Assembly: GCA_964023275.1 (NCBI GenBank)
Contig: OZ029914.1
Coordinates: 49,306,530-49,370,529 of the forward strand
Length of the DNA: 64,000 bases
Direction: 5' to 3'
Source of the DNA: Norana najaformis
Taxonomy: Eukaryota; Annelida; Clitellata; Crassiclitellata; Hormogastridae
Within the stretch, counting starts at the first letter, position 1, and each line of letters begins with the position of its first letter. Shown here piece by piece: positions 31,655-43,069 of the stretch. The notes under the pieces were generated by a model, which worked only from the letters and a program-made list of their open reading frames with translations, was not told where the DNA came from and searched no databases. A program made the translations under genes and the position numbers.

Positions 31655-33440
31655 CTCGACTCCGAAAATCTGTAACAATTTGGATTAAAAGGGGAAGGCA
31701 GTAACCTCATCCCTGCGTCCTACTTCTGAAACTGGGGCGGCATTAAATACAAAAGATAATTATCCTTCATACAGAATCCAAGTATGTAAGCAATCCAAGA
31801 TACACCCAGCCCAAAACCAGTAGCGCATAAATGTGATCGTTTAAAATTATAATGGGCCTAAAGAAATAAATGAGTAAGCAGATTGGCGTGGCGTAAGAAA
31901 TTAGTGCCCGAAGTTTGAAGGAATAATTTAACGTTAGAAGAAACAATTTAAACAGATGTTGAAAATCGTGATTTATGTGAATAATAACACATTGGTCAGA
32001 TAATTTTGGTAGCGCATAACAAGCCATATGAAAAAGTAATTATATAGCGCCTGCTTCAGAATTTCATTCAGAAATAAAGTCAAAATGATGTACTGAATCG
32101 CCTAGTAATGAGCTCAGCTACAATCAACGACTATTTACAATGGACCGCGACTGTAAAATTAAGCAGAACAATAAAACAAGCTCACCAAGGTTTCCCAAGG
32201 CCAACACTCCATGCGAACACTAGCCCATATGTAGCCCATATATAATAGCCCTTTGACTACAATCCCGCCATCCTTTCAAGTCTCGTTGACCTACATTGAC
32301 TTGAATTATGTATTCCGTTTAGTTACAGTGGGGCATTTTGGGAGAGTTTACTCCTACAAAATTATGTTCCATTATTTTTCAGCCGAGTGATTTTATGCAA
32401 GTGCGAAGAGACAAACATTTGCCTAAGAAAGAAATATGAATTATCTATAAAAAAAGGTTCCTTTAAGAGACTGTCCTAAAGAAGATGCTGTTCCCACGGC
32501 CATATTGGTGGTTGGCATTTCTTCGTATTGTTTTGACGGATTAAACTGTCCAAAGGTGAAATCTGCGCATAATTCTGGCAGTTCGGATGTTTACTGTTGC
32601 AGAATCTGCGTATCAGAATTATTTTTCGTTTCCATCACGGATTTACTACTCACCGGTCGGTTTTGTTCAATATAATCATGACTTTCAATGTCTGGAATGG
32701 TACACCTACAGAGGGGGGCAGAATTCTAGCTTGACAGTCACGTTTCAGACCTAAACAGATATACGCAATCCGCCTTAGCTGGGAAATCATGGATTTGGCA
32801 GAGAAAGGGCGAGGAGTCTTTGGAGTGGTACTAACCGTCAGCCATGGAAGGGCTCAACTACCTACCGGTCGACGGGCGACGAATGCCTGTCATACGCAAA
32901 ACCGTAGGTTCGAAGAATATCTGGACGCGTCGTTTTCCATTTACGAGGAACTGATGGACGGTGAGACAACCGTGAGCCATCGGCGGAGAATCACATCGCT
33001 GATAAATTTAATCTTCGAATGTACAAGCAAAGTTCAGTTATTTTGTAATAATCAAAACTAACATTTCCAACTGTCTTGTCAACTTAATCAACCAAAAACA
33101 GTACTGTAAAGACGCAGTACAAACACATACAATAAGAGTGTTCACTCCTGCCCTCTTACTGAACAAACTAAAAAGTAGTTTACTGCTACTGCCACCTATT
33201 GAATGACAGTGGAGTGATAATCGTTATAATGTTTAACAATCGCCCTTCGTCGTTTCCTCATCACGGACGCTACCTGCTTCAGAAACTCCGAACATGCTGT
33301 CATCATTCAATTCTAGTAGTTGGGAACCTTTTGGTTTGGCTGTGCGTTTGTGCGCGAACTTGCCACTGGTGACTCTTCTAGTCATCTAAGCAATGTTTAC
33401 AAATGGATGAATGTTCCGTTCTTAATTACATTTGACATCG
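31655..33440. other. unassigned DNA including a 90-codon plus ORF
   Basis: The ORF at 32,789-33,061 (start MDLAEKGRG) has ordinary composition but no recognised domain; it could be an exon or chance. A tail-like word TATATAGCGCC (minus) lies at 32,041. Nothing else was recognised. Confidence 0.35.
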
Positions 33441-33520
33441 TTAGCACAGAGAGCGGCTCTAATGAGTTTATTTTGAACAGGCGCTATACAAATTTCAAAT
33501 TAAAATTACAAAATCTTTTC
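33440..33520 (+). mobile_element. LINE-A tail fragment
   Basis: GAGCGGCTCTAATGAGTTTA, AACAGGCGCTATACAAATTT and AAATTAAAATTAC follow the LINE-A tail order. Confidence 0.65.
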
Positions 33521-33734
33521 GACTAATTTTCCAAAGTTTTCGGCATCTATGATTAGGCTTCAAGCCCTAGAGTTAAGAAATGCGGTGATGTTAGCAACCA
33601 ATTATGTTTAGCATTTAACTATGCCGAATCCTGGAGCTTGGTTATTGGGCAAAGACGTAATCCTTCTCTGTCTGTTATGTTTCTATACCAACTAAATATC
33701 TCCTCTCTTTTTTCTCATTGGTTATAGGCTGAGG

Positions 33735-33812
33735 TGTGATTTGCACACTTAACTCTGTCGCCAAGCAGCGCCAAGAATCTGGTACCGGTATAACCTGACA
33801 TGAAAAGTAAAA
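33735..33812 (+). mobile_element. SINE-3 fragment
   Basis: GCACACTTAACTCTGTCGCC, AAGCAG and TCTGGTACCGGTATAA match the middle of SINE-3 at 28,600-28,645. Confidence 0.5.
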
Positions 33813-34200
33813 GGGCAGGTCTTACGATGCACTAGCTAAGTGTGCCTGATTTTGTGATTTGTCCATTGCCGGTCTCAGGGTCGATGTGTAGGAAGTGAGT
33901 GTGTCCCCCAAATTCCGCATGCGACTTTGTAACTTCACTTTAATCTATGCGATTATTATCTTCGTCTTCAAGTGGAAGGGTGATTTTAGTTTTCTTCTAG
34001 TTTAGCTGTATATGTTTTCGTTGTCTGTCTTGTACGAAATGAAGTTATTATTTTCTCGGATTTTGTGCCTGATTCATCGAGAGGAGATTTTCTAATTGGA
34101 GGACGTCTAACTGTATTCAGGGAGCCTAGAATTGTCTCCTATTCCTGTGATGGTTGTCTCCTGGCGAAATCTGAGCTCCTGGGTGGCATGTCTAGCTGAT

Positions 34201-34465
34201 GTACAAACAAAGTCCAACACAAGTTCACTTTACAACAATTAAAGTTTATGTATTTTCTAAATGCGAAATATCTTTAATGTGGCATTTCCCGTAAATGCAA
34301 CAAAGTCCAGCACTCTTTATGTTTACAACGGTTCATGAATTTTCTAAAAGTGAAATATCTTCAGTGTGGCATGCCCCGCTAATGCAACAAACAAAGTCCA
34401 ACACAAGTTCAGATTACAACAATTAATGTACTTCAAAAAAGTGAAATTTCCTCAATAAACAGTCA
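34201..34465 (+). repeat. three tandem 85-95 bp units, block A
   Basis: Each unit has CAACAAAGTCCARCAC, then TTTACAACAATTA, TTTCTAAA.GYGAAATATC and TGTGGCATKYCCCG. The third ends in AATAAACAGTCAACC. The same three units open block B (about 43,430-43,700). Confidence 0.85.
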
Positions 34466-34610
34466 ACCAAACGCTTCGGTTCATTCGCGTCCTGCAGCAT
34501 CGTCATCTCCAGTGCCAGGTGGAGCCAAAGCTCTTGCTGCTGGACCTGCTCCAACTGTTTGTCTTCCTGCGCCGACGCCATCTGCAGGTAGAGCTGCTGG
34601 TGAAGCCACC

Positions 34611-35018
34611 GGTGGACATGCAGACAAATATCTCCAGAAAGCTGTCGGTGGATCTGCAGACAAAGCTCCCCATGAAGCTGCCGGTGGATCCGCAGACAAA
34701 GCTCCCCATGAAGCCGCCGGTGGATCTGCAGACAAACCTCTCCAGGAAGCTGTCGGTGGATCTGCAGACAAAGCTCCCCATGAAGCCGCCGGTGGATCTG
34801 CAGATAAACCTCTCCAGGAAGCTGTCGGTGGATCTGCAGACAAAGCTCTCCATGAAGCTGTCGGTGGATCCGCAGACAAAGCTCCCCATGAAGCCGCCGG
34901 TGGATCTGCAGATAAACCTCTCCAGGAAGCTGTCGGTGGATCTGCAGACAAAGCTCTCCATGAAGCTGTCGGTGGATCCGCAGACAAAGCTCTCCATGAA
35001 GCTGTCGGTGGATCTGTC
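34611..35018 (+). repeat. 36-bp minisatellite, 11 units plus a partial unit
   Basis: The unit is GGTGGATCTGCAGACAAAGC followed by TCCCCATGAAGCTGTC. Units 6-8 and 9-11 form a three-unit higher-order repeat (variants with GATAAACCTCTCCAGG, CTCTCCATG and GGATCCGC). Because 36 is divisible by three, five of six frames stay open, giving ORFs of 164-220 codons; the remaining plus frame has a TGA in every unit. The plus frame GSADKAPHEAVG continues into GGPCCVCSELPE in both blocks. Coding status is unproven. Confidence 0.9.
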
Positions 35019-35215
35019 GGTGGACCTTGCTGTGTGTGTAGTGAATTGCCCGAGATATGGAAGACTTTTCCCAAGTAGGACGCACAGTTTATGGAGCCTA
35101 TGTTGATCGTCGTAACAGAATGATGTCCGGCATTGTTCATCGTAGGCCTACTCCATCTAACAAAACATATAGGCCCTAATTATTTTTGAACTTCACGTAT
35201 CATGATGTCACAGCA

Positions 35216-35720
35216 ACAGCTATAAGCTAACGGGAGCTAATGCCTTGTTCCCCATATCGGTGTGGGACTTGGCAACAAAACTGACTTGAACAACCTCTGG
35301 TTGTTGCAGACTTGCTTTGATATATAGCGCCAGCGTTTTTACTGGTCTCCTTGACGCGGCTTAAGTATGCATGGCGCCGAGAAATTTCGGAGATTTACAT
35401 TTTTATTACATTATATTTATATTACATTAGCTAACGGGAGCTAATGACAACAGTTATAAGCTCACCGAAAATAATAGCAACGGTTGTAAACTAACGTGAG
35501 CTAATGGCAACAGTTATAAGCTAACTGAATCTAATGACAACGGTTACAAGCTAACGGGAGCTAATGTCTTGTTCATTCCCCGAAATACGAACCTGGCACC
35601 AAAACTGACCAAATAATACATGGCTGTTGCAGACTTGATTTGATATGGCGCCGATGGTTAAGCTGGTCTCTCTGACGCGGCTTATATGTGGCGCCGAGAA
35701 ATTTTTGAGATTTTTAGCAG
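35216..35720 (+). repeat. GCTAACGGGAGCTAATG units and two 150-bp cassettes, block A
   Basis: Short units (AACAGTTATAAGCTAACGGG, then AGCTAATGG) occur once at 35,217 and about four times at 35,425-35,565. Each group is followed by a cassette: TTGTTCC, ACCAAAACTGAC, TTGCAGACTTGATTTGATAT, CTGGTCTC, GACGCGGCTTA, GGCGCCGAGAAATTT. The same alternation is at 47,720-48,150. The cassette end resembles the LINE-B tail. Confidence 0.8.
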
Positions 35721-36339
35721 CCTTCGTTCGATCAAATAATTCACGAGGTCGTTATGAACAAAGCCGATTGTTGGCAAGAGTTCATCGGTAGGCTGACTGC
35801 ATTGCAATAACCACAACCGCGGTTTGCAAGTTTCTATAGATAAGCTGCACGATTATTACATCTAAAGCTGCTAGGAAATGAATGTATTTACCCGTTCGAC
35901 AAGCGTCTTCTGAGGTTTCGCATTACTCTGCTGGTCCTCTTCGCCTTCACCTTCTCGGTCTGCATTTTCACGAAACAATTTCATCTGATAATAAATATTG
36001 CCTTTTTGGACCTAATTCCAATTATTTTTCGGTAGTTGACCTTGCTACTTAAGTATCGCGTTCGTCGCCGTGGAGATCATTGTTGACGATTTACTACTGT
36101 CAAATGAATCTGTTCGAATAGAGTTGATTTATTTTGATGCTTTTGTAGACGAACTGACTCCATATATGGGCATGACAATCGTAGACTTCATCTTTATTTA
36201 GAATATGCGTTGTTTATATGGCATTTGTTTTAAATAAGTGATTCTTGTAGCTCCAATTCAGATCTCTTGTCAATGCGACTCGGTGTTAAAACATTTTAGA
36301 GCATTTTCAGTTTTGCCAAGCCTGGCATGCATGCGTTCT

Positions 36340-36700
36340 TCAGGTCCTCTTCCTCCCCGTTGGCCCCCTGTACACGCTGCTTCCTCTAACTATAGAGCCA
36401 TGCCCTAGGCTGCTTGACTGTGTCTTGGAATGTCTTACCGAGATCGTATCACGCTGCATGCTCTTCGTTCTCTACGCTGGCTTCCTGTATTTGAGCGTAT
36501 CCGCTTCAAGCTGGCAATCCTCACGAACAAAGCGCGTGCAATTCATCTGCCATCCTACGTTACACCCATGGTTACACCCTGTAGTTTTGTGACATGTAGG
36601 CTGAGATTCCTCTCCAATCAGCATCTTAGGTTTAGGTTCCGATGCCCAGGGAACAGATTGCATGCTATAGAGAACAAAACAGTTATAACAAAAGTATAAT
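36340..36700 (+). pseudogene. LINE-D carboxyl-end fragment, block A
   Basis: Reads LGMSYRDRITLHALRSLRWL, then PVFERIRFKLAILTNKARAI. Frames change downstream (FRCPGNRLHA). It is a member of the same family as 31.34 kb and 48.72 kb. Confidence 0.7.
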
Positions 36701-37017
36701 AATCTTTATTGATATGGTTTTGTGTGTAAAAAACTCAAAATTGCAATAAAATTCAGTGAAGTCATTCCTACTACATGTTCTGACTTGATGTTAAATAATG
36801 TTATCTCTAAATACTATAGCTCTAAACTACTCAGGCTCAGAATAAAAACATATAATTTGCATTAAAAATTAGTTGATCTGGCGTGCTTAACGTTATGTCC
36901 AATAGAATAAAGTCAATTCTTCTGTAATGTTCAGGTTTGCTATTTGAGACGTCAAAATTACTAGATCTGAGCCCAATATTCCCAAATCTGCTTATACAAT
37001 GTTAGCAAATCAGAGCT

Positions 37018-37043
37018 TGTATATATATATATATATATATATA
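37018..37043. repeat. TA dinucleotide run
   Basis: About 12 AT units. Confidence 0.95.
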
Positions 37044-37124
37044 AGAAACCTGCAGGTGGTAGAGAGGGGTCATCCAAATGCGAGAAATGGTGGGGAGACT
37101 TTTGCCCAGTGCGGACGTCCGCAT

Positions 37125-37274
37125 CATATGCGGATTTATCTATAGACGTGGGGGCGGTTCGCCCCCGCTTCCATCTTGGTTACATTCCGGCGCCCCTCAG
37201 ACCAGATCCGTGGACCTGTGACGCCCTCTGTGAATGCTCTTGCCCCCAGGCAAATAATCCTCGAGTCGCCACTG
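37125..37274. mobile_element. hAT MITE-2 with target duplication
   Basis: The ends are CATATGCGGATTT (left, decayed) and GTCGCCACTG (right), fitting the inverted end CAGTGGCGG. The flanks GTCCGCAT (37,117-37,124) and GTCCGCAC (37,275-37,282) are an 8-bp duplication with one mismatch. The interior matches 42,322-42,478 in reverse orientation. Confidence 0.8.
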
Positions 37275-37870
37275 GTCCGCACCTAAATTTGGTACTGATA
37301 CAGTTCTTTCTAAGCTTACTGCTTCCGCCTGAAACCCTCTTACTGCATGCGTCGCCTCTTTCACTATACAATGACGCTTAGTTCCGAAAACGCAAAATCC
37401 CGGTGCGACTATTGTACCTTGCGTTACAGGACATCATAGCACGTTCATTACACTGAATTACCTCACAGACGTCCGCACGTTCTCTTGTTTTAAGCAGGCT
37501 ATATGGCCTATTTACGTTCAAGAGTGAAACGACTATTTTGGTTGAGAATCGACTTCACACGTCTATATTTTACACGCTTGAAATGTCGTCAAGTATGATT
37601 TTCTATATTCCATACAGTATACAGTACACTTGGACATAGGCGAGATGCTATTTTCATTCATTGGAAGGTGAGCAGACGAAGTTCGAGTCCCTGGCCTGCA
37701 TTATTAATGATCTCATTAGCTATAATATTACTATCTTGTGGCCCTTTTCTCTATACGTTGTTTGCACCCCTTCCCGTGCACTTAGGCCTATATATAGTCT
37801 TTGAAATGAAGGCAGTCGTGAGATAACAATTGTTACATTAATTTTGATCTATTCCGTTCTACGAGTCACT

Positions 37871-37990
37871 GGCTCAGTTAGTTACATTGGTTAAAGCGCA
37901 TGTCACGGCGTCAGGATACCGGTTCGAAACCCGATGATGGCGATAATCATAGGATACTCTAACCCGGGCCTTAGTACTCAGTTGGAGTAC
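37871..37990 (+). mobile_element. SINE-1 tRNA head
   Basis: GGCTCAGTTAGTTACATTGG, TTAAAGCGCATGTCA and an intact box B GGTTCGAAACCC (about 37,920) match the SINE-1 head at 53.74 kb. The SINE-1 body is not present after it. Confidence 0.65.
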
Positions 37991-38914
37991 GGACATCCGC
38001 AAAGGGGTATGATGTAGAGGGTAATACCAATTGCGGACAATGTGGATAAGGAGGAGGAAGGGGTCCAGAGTAGATCAATTTTCATGCAGACCTAATTTTT
38101 AACGCTTTAACCAACTGCAATCTATATTACAAGATGTCGCCAGGTTGATTGGAATATATCTAGAATTAATAATATATTAAGCTTCATGCGGGAGACATGA
38201 CGCAAAAATGCATTGATTTTCAGGTCTTAATTCTTGTAAGCAATTGCCTTGCAGGCTGTACTACATCTGATCTTAATGATTATGTGTCTTGGTCTTAATA
38301 TAATTAATATTTTTATATTTTATATGTGAAATAAATATGCAACAAATCGTGCTAAACGTTATAATTTCTCTGTGTTTGTTATTCCAAATAGATCTGCGTC
38401 TTAAATTTATGCAAAACAGTGAATACAACAAAAAGAGGATGGAAGCCGGGTTAAATGGTCCATCTGAGAAACACCTGATGGGGCCTGAGATTGGTAAGGT
38501 TCTGCCTCGATACTCCACAGTTGCTGACAGCTCAATTTGACCGCCAGAATCATGCTTATAGGTCATAGGAAGTCCTTGTGGCTCGGTCAGCCAGTCTTGG
38601 CCGCTGCCAATCAATGACTGACCAATCAGAACCTGGTCCTGTGCGTTCTGGTGGGTCAGTCTCATTGATTTGTGGGCGGAGAAAGACAGGTTGTATACGA
38701 CCACCCTGAGCAAGCCTTTTACAAATAATCAACTACTGAAAAATACCTAGAGCACTGTTTATACACGGTGAGATTTATAAGGAGAATTTAACATATATCG
38801 CCATGTAGCCCACACAATAACACTAACAGACCTAATTTGATCCGACCTGGTCTAATCTAGGCTAATACAGTTATATCTAATCTAGTCTAGCCTAGACTCC
38901 TCTAGCCAAGTACA

Positions 38915-39058
38915 TCCGGTGCACGGGCACCTAAAATGTCGTGGTGCCCATTCAAACGAGCAGCGGTGGTAAAGGATCTCACACGATAAATTCATTGAAA
39001 AATGAGAAGGGTCGAGGCCATACCTTCGCTACAGAGAAGCGTATACATTTACATTTTT
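38915..39058 (+). mobile_element. SINE-1 body and tail
   Basis: GGTGCCCATTCAAACGAGCA, GGTGGTAAAGGATCTCACAC, TTGAAAAATGAGAAGGGTCG and ACATTTACATTTTTA give the last two thirds of SINE-1. Confidence 0.75.
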
Positions 39059-39059
39059 A

Positions 39060-40490
39060 GTATACAGGTATGCACAATACAGACAGCTGTGTAAAAATAG
39101 TTATCTTCGGTAGTCTGCGTGCGGTGACTGCCAGGAACTGAATGAGAGTCAGAAATTGTATTATATAGTGTATTATACCTACGGTGTATGGAAATTTTCT
39201 GTGGGATTTCCAGTATATTCTTAGCAATATTTGGTGTGACAATTGAAGGATTAATCAAACGATCCAAAATAGTGTAACACTTAATGTACAACTTTTATGT
39301 ACAATTAGAAATGTGCTCTGCTATTACGGCCTGATATAAATCAACCGATTACATACTGTAATATCAGATCCTGTAATTGCTCTAGCCGAATAATTCTTCT
39401 TCCTCGACATCAGGCTTCTGGTAAGCTTCTGTGCTGGACTTGCTGGTGGGTAGACAAATGTGTTCATTACCTTATGACTTTATCAATGTAAGCACAATAT
39501 ATGCCGCTATTCCTATCTTCATGAACCAACACAGAGATTTTCAACTAATTTTAAAACTGAAATTTTATACGAATAAAAAATCGAGACTGTTCTATTATGC
39601 GTTCTTGCTGAAGTTTTTGGGGGCTATATATATATATATATTTACCCGGTACATGTGACCCTCCTCGTCCATTGTGGACTATTTGACTTTCTGAATTTAG
39701 CTTAGATTTTGGACATGGGGCGGGGCACAGATTTTGTGTCTTGTCTCCGGACACCAACGGACGAAAATCAACTCAGCAATAGATATAGACAAAGTGGTCT
39801 ACAGTTTTTACAGAGTAGGCCTATAGTCAGGATCATGTATTTCCTGTATATCAATTTTACAGCATAATAAGGACTGTGCATTTCCGGTTTACTCGAAGCT
39901 GCCATTGATTGAGGCCTTGTGCATTACAATAACGGGGTCATAGAAGTTATTAGATTATATGAGACTAAAGAGGAATGAAAGCATATAAATATGCAGACAG
40001 GGAAACATGGAAGGGAGGGCGGAAAGAAGAGAGCAAGAAGGATAAAAACAGAGTAAACTAGGATAAAGCCAGACTTAAATAAACAGGAGGTTATCCGCCA
40101 TTTTGAGAAAAATGAACAGCGTTTGAACATAGCTAATAGAAGTTTATCTGCAAGTCTCGTAGCTTTAAACTGGTAATGAAAGCTGAATATGTCTTTCCTA
40201 CATATACGTTTTGGTAAAATTAGTTTGAAAGTCGGTCTAGTCATTAACTTTATGGATAATTTCGCTGAGTTTCAAAGGCGATGCGTTTTGCAGTCTATGG
40301 TACCCTGTTAGACTCGCACTCCGGTACATCGTCTCGGACGTATCTAAGTTTCTTGAGCACCAGAACGTCCGTCTGGAAGAAAACCTTTACAGGGAAAATG
40401 AGCTAAGGTAAAAAACTTTGAGTTTCTCTTAATTCGCAGTTTTTACAACTGTCAGACAGTCATTATACCGTCCGTGACAGGTGTAAAGGT
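39060..40490. other. unassigned DNA with a LINE-C tail relic
   Basis: A LINE-C tail word (GAGGCCTTGTGCATTACAAT then CATAGAAGTTATTAG) lies at 39,910-39,960. A TA run is at 39,627-39,642. No gene recognised. Confidence 0.45.
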
Positions 40491-40732
40491 GCTATATAAA
40501 CGGGCAGCTGGCTGCTGCTGAATGATTAGGCTATGTAGTGTTGCGTGCCCGCTGCAGCAGTCGGTGTGAGGCTACGTGAGTATACAGGCCTGCAGCCGAC
40601 GTCTCCTATATTGTTACGCGTACGAGCTCCTACAAATTACAAGTAGGGCCATTGGTTGTGATAGATTCGGAATCGACGACGAAGCGGTTCTTCCTTCAAT
40701 CGAGTCTGTAGGCTTGGGCGCAAGAAAACAGG
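40491..40732 (+). promoter_or_regulatory. possible TATA promoter and first exon
   Basis: GTGCTATATAAACGG (about 40,489) is a good TATA-box match. About 230 bp downstream, AAAACAG is followed by GTACCT, a donor-like site. The TATA word also looks like a retroposon tail (GCGCTATATAAA), so this may be a relic instead. No coding exon can be tied to it. Confidence 0.2.
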
Positions 40733-40949
40733 TACCTTGTGGACTTTTATCCGCTTTTCTCTTTCTCTTGGTCAGTTTCAAAACAGGTTATCGTCCTTTC
40801 TAAAGATTTGCGTGATATCTGTAAGCTTTTTATACAAATTTTTCGTTAAGTTGCCTATAGCGTAACTGTCTCCTGAGCTGCGTAGTATAAGCGGGCAGGG
40901 GCCGATGAATCTAAGATGGCGGTAATCCGTGGCTAATCTGCGGGTGCTT

Positions 40950-41012
40950 TTTCAGATTGCTTATCCACCGTAAGCTGCCTTTCTGTCTTGTGGACTGACC
41001 TTCTTGATATTG
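40950..41012 (+). mobile_element. LINE-C coding end and tail start
   Basis: GATTGCTTATCCACCGTAAG, CTGCCTTTCTGTCTTGTGGA and CTGACCTTCTTGATATTGAC match the text around the stop of LINE-C at 46,290-46,350. Confidence 0.65.
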
Positions 41013-41049
41013 ACCATATAAATATATGGCATTGATGGCGTCTCTGTCC

Positions 41050-41125
41050 CATATATATATATATACATTCAACTATATATATATAATATATATATATATA
41101 AATATAGTTGAATATATTTATATAT
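41050..41125. repeat. AT-rich palindrome
   Basis: ATTCAACTATAT (41,067) and ATATAGTTGAAT (41,102) are inverted around an AT-only core, inside longer TA runs. Able to form a cruciform in principle. Confidence 0.85.
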
Positions 41126-41394
41126 TGCAGTGGTTCTAACACAGACTGCATGTCTTCTGAACCATTTAAAACTTTTGTTATGCTATGTTATGGTACAAAG
41201 AGTCTCAACGTTAAATAAAACGTGTGCAGTTCCTTTTTCATCGTGATGACCTAAAAGGTACAGACTAAGATTAATTATCATTTTAAAAATTACGTGGATA
41301 TAAGTAGTTCGCTTTAATGGGAGCTATGTTACTATGAAAGTACCATTCAACTACTAATATGAGGGTCTCTCTGGGATGCAGCGCACAACTTTCG

Positions 41395-41578
41395 TCATCT
41401 TCACACCCATCGATCTATTTGATCAACCCGACCAGCTTAGCTAAACCCCATGCGATTGAACATCTTGTTGCTGATGTCATATCCTACAGCTTCGACGTCG
41501 CGATCGTTGTCGAAAGTTGGTTAAAGAAGAACCATACTGATGCTCAGATGAACATTCCTGAATACGTGTATATATATT
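41395..41578 (+). pseudogene. LINE endonuclease amino-end fragment
   Basis: The frame reads LINPTSLAKPHAIEHLVADV, then SFDVAIVVESWLKKNHTDA. The Asn..SL..PHA and VVESWL motifs are the first two motifs of APE-type endonucleases of non-LTR retrotransposons. The rest of the enzyme is absent, so it is not a simple 5-prime truncation. Confidence 0.65.
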
Positions 41579-41950
41579 TTGCCAGGTAACAGTGCAATTT
41601 TAATGCAAAAAAATAACATTAATCGAAGCAACAATGCAGAATCCCCAACAATATTAGTAGCAAGGAGGATGTGCGTACTAGGTCTTTCGGGAGTTAGTAT
41701 CAAAGAGCTGTCAATTAAGAAGCGGTTGCAGAAGTTGAAAGAGGATGAGACGGGAGGCCGAGATGGAAAAGTGTGAAGGAGAGCCAGTAGATCTGGGTGG
41801 CTGGATCGTAATCGTAAATCGTAATTGTAAACTCGAGATTTCTACAGCGCTCAACGAAAGCTAAGTCGCGGAAACCAGCTTATTCATATGCGCTCAGTCA
41901 AACAAATCAATAGTAAAGAAGAGTTCGGTTCCAGGTCAAGATCCAAGTGT

Positions 41951-41990
<40 letters not shown>

Positions 41991-41994
41991 CATT

Positions 41995-42049
<55 letters not shown>

Positions 42050-42050
42050 A
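41951..42050 (+). repeat. CAGG microsatellite grown in a LINE-B tail
   Basis: About 24 units of GCAG/CAGG with one CATT interruption. At the same tail position LINE-B at 50,865 has only GCAGGCAGACAGGCAGAC, and 2812 has CAGACGGAGAGACAG. Confidence 0.95.
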
Positions 42051-42321
42051 AGGTTACGGTGGGTGGTGTTTGGAAATGGATCTGCAGGATATATAAGGGG
42101 AGGAAGAGTAATCAGGATAGGATCTGCGGAAGAAGAATGTTTTCAGTTTCGAATGGAAGACCTGTACAGAGATTGCATGTGGTGAAGTGATAGTGAGTTC
42201 GTTTGACGGAACAGATAATTGTCGAAAATTCAGGTGGCAGTTTATTCCAGAAGGGGGGCGCAGCTATGGATATGGAGTAAGTTCCAAATTTTTAAGTTGA
42301 GCTGACGGGAGGGCGGAGAAG

Positions 42322-42478
42322 CAGTGGCGGCTCCAGGATTGCTTGCATGGAGGGGCAAAAGCATTTCCAAAGGGGTGCCACATTATTGCAGTTCAAACTC
42401 TGGTCTGAGGGACACCGGCATATAACCAAGAGAGGCGGGTGGCAAACCGCCCCACGCCTATAGCTAAATCCACCATTG
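42322..42478. mobile_element. hAT MITE-2 with perfect target duplication
   Basis: CAGTGGCGGCTCCAGG at the left and CTAAATCCACCATTG at the right are imperfect inverted ends. Both flanks are CGGAGAAG (42,314-42,321 and 42,479-42,486), an exact 8-bp duplication as made by hAT transposases. The 157 bp lie inside LINE-B. Confidence 0.9.
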
Positions 42479-42751
42479 CGGAGAAGTTTTACTGCAGAAG
42501 AAGAAGGTGAATAGCTGGCGAAAGAGGGTTCAGAAGTCTGAAGAGCATTGTAGATAAGAGATGCAAGTTTTAATGGATGCCCTGAGAGATCTTAAGCCAG
42601 TGAAGTGATTTGAGCACTCGGGTTATGTGGTGTTTCAACAGACTCTCTTGCTATTTTGTTCTTAGCTCCATATCTTCATCACACGCGTCTGGTATTTTTA
42701 AAACAGCCACTTGGCGACTCTATGTTCGAATTATCGTGAGCAGGGGCCCCC

Positions 42752-42884
42752 ACCGAAGCGACCGTATTCTTCGTAGCCGACACAAAAGCAGCCGTTGATA
42801 GGGCAACTTCTACGATGAAGACTGCAATGAAATATTATAAGTTACATAGTAACTGTAGTATTAAAATCGCGTGCTTATAGATGT
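42752..42884 (-). repeat. repeat R3, copy 2
   Basis: Matches 11,926-12,050 (see there). On the minus strand the same frame reads FIAVFIVEVALSTAAFVSAT. The donor-like GTAAGA of copy 1 is absent here. Confidence 0.6.
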
Positions 42885-43069
42885 GGGCTGTGCATACAAT
42901 ACAATATACAATGCAATTGAAATGGAATAGTATACCGTGAAATAGTTCAGAGGTGTACTTCGAACCAAGGCATCATGAACATTATAAGACTTGATTAACA
43001 GAAAGCAGCGTAATGTCAAGATCCTCCCAAAGTGCTATATAAGTTTTGTATTTGTCTCTGAAAAAGATT

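Larger units (their letters stand above)
34195..38712 (+). repeat. composite block A
   Basis: This stretch matches block B (43,420-49,340) in order: three 85-95 bp repeats, the 36-bp minisatellite, GCTAACGGGAGCTAATG units alternating with a 150-bp cassette, a non-coding stretch (35.7-36.3 kb), a LINE-D end and a final section (38.25-38.71 kb) with GCCAGTCTTGGCCGCTGCCA. Block A lacks the Harbinger element found in B. Block B lacks about 1.75 kb of A (36,500-38,250). Orientation is the same; starts are about 9.2 kb apart. Confidence 0.85.
41804..42620 (-). mobile_element. LINE-B 3-prime end with coding remnant
   Basis: In reverse from about 42,620: a degraded coding part with PPFWNKLPPEFS and LFRRS-like end, then the LINE-B tail to TTACGATTACGAT at 41,804. 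A CAGG microsatellite (41,951) and a hAT MITE (42,322-42,478) lie inside it. Confidence 0.7.

Noticed and set aside
34423-35140. Several overlapping long ORFs on both strands
   Set aside because: All pass through the 36-bp minisatellite, whose length keeps frames open automatically; no frame shows independent evidence of coding.
37871-37990. Possible tRNA gene
   Set aside because: Head of SINE-1; the same head is joined to a SINE body at 53.73 kb and 30.3 kb.
40491-40732. Firm promoter call
   Set aside because: The TATA word is indistinguishable from a retroposon tail word seen throughout the window, so only a low-confidence entry was kept.
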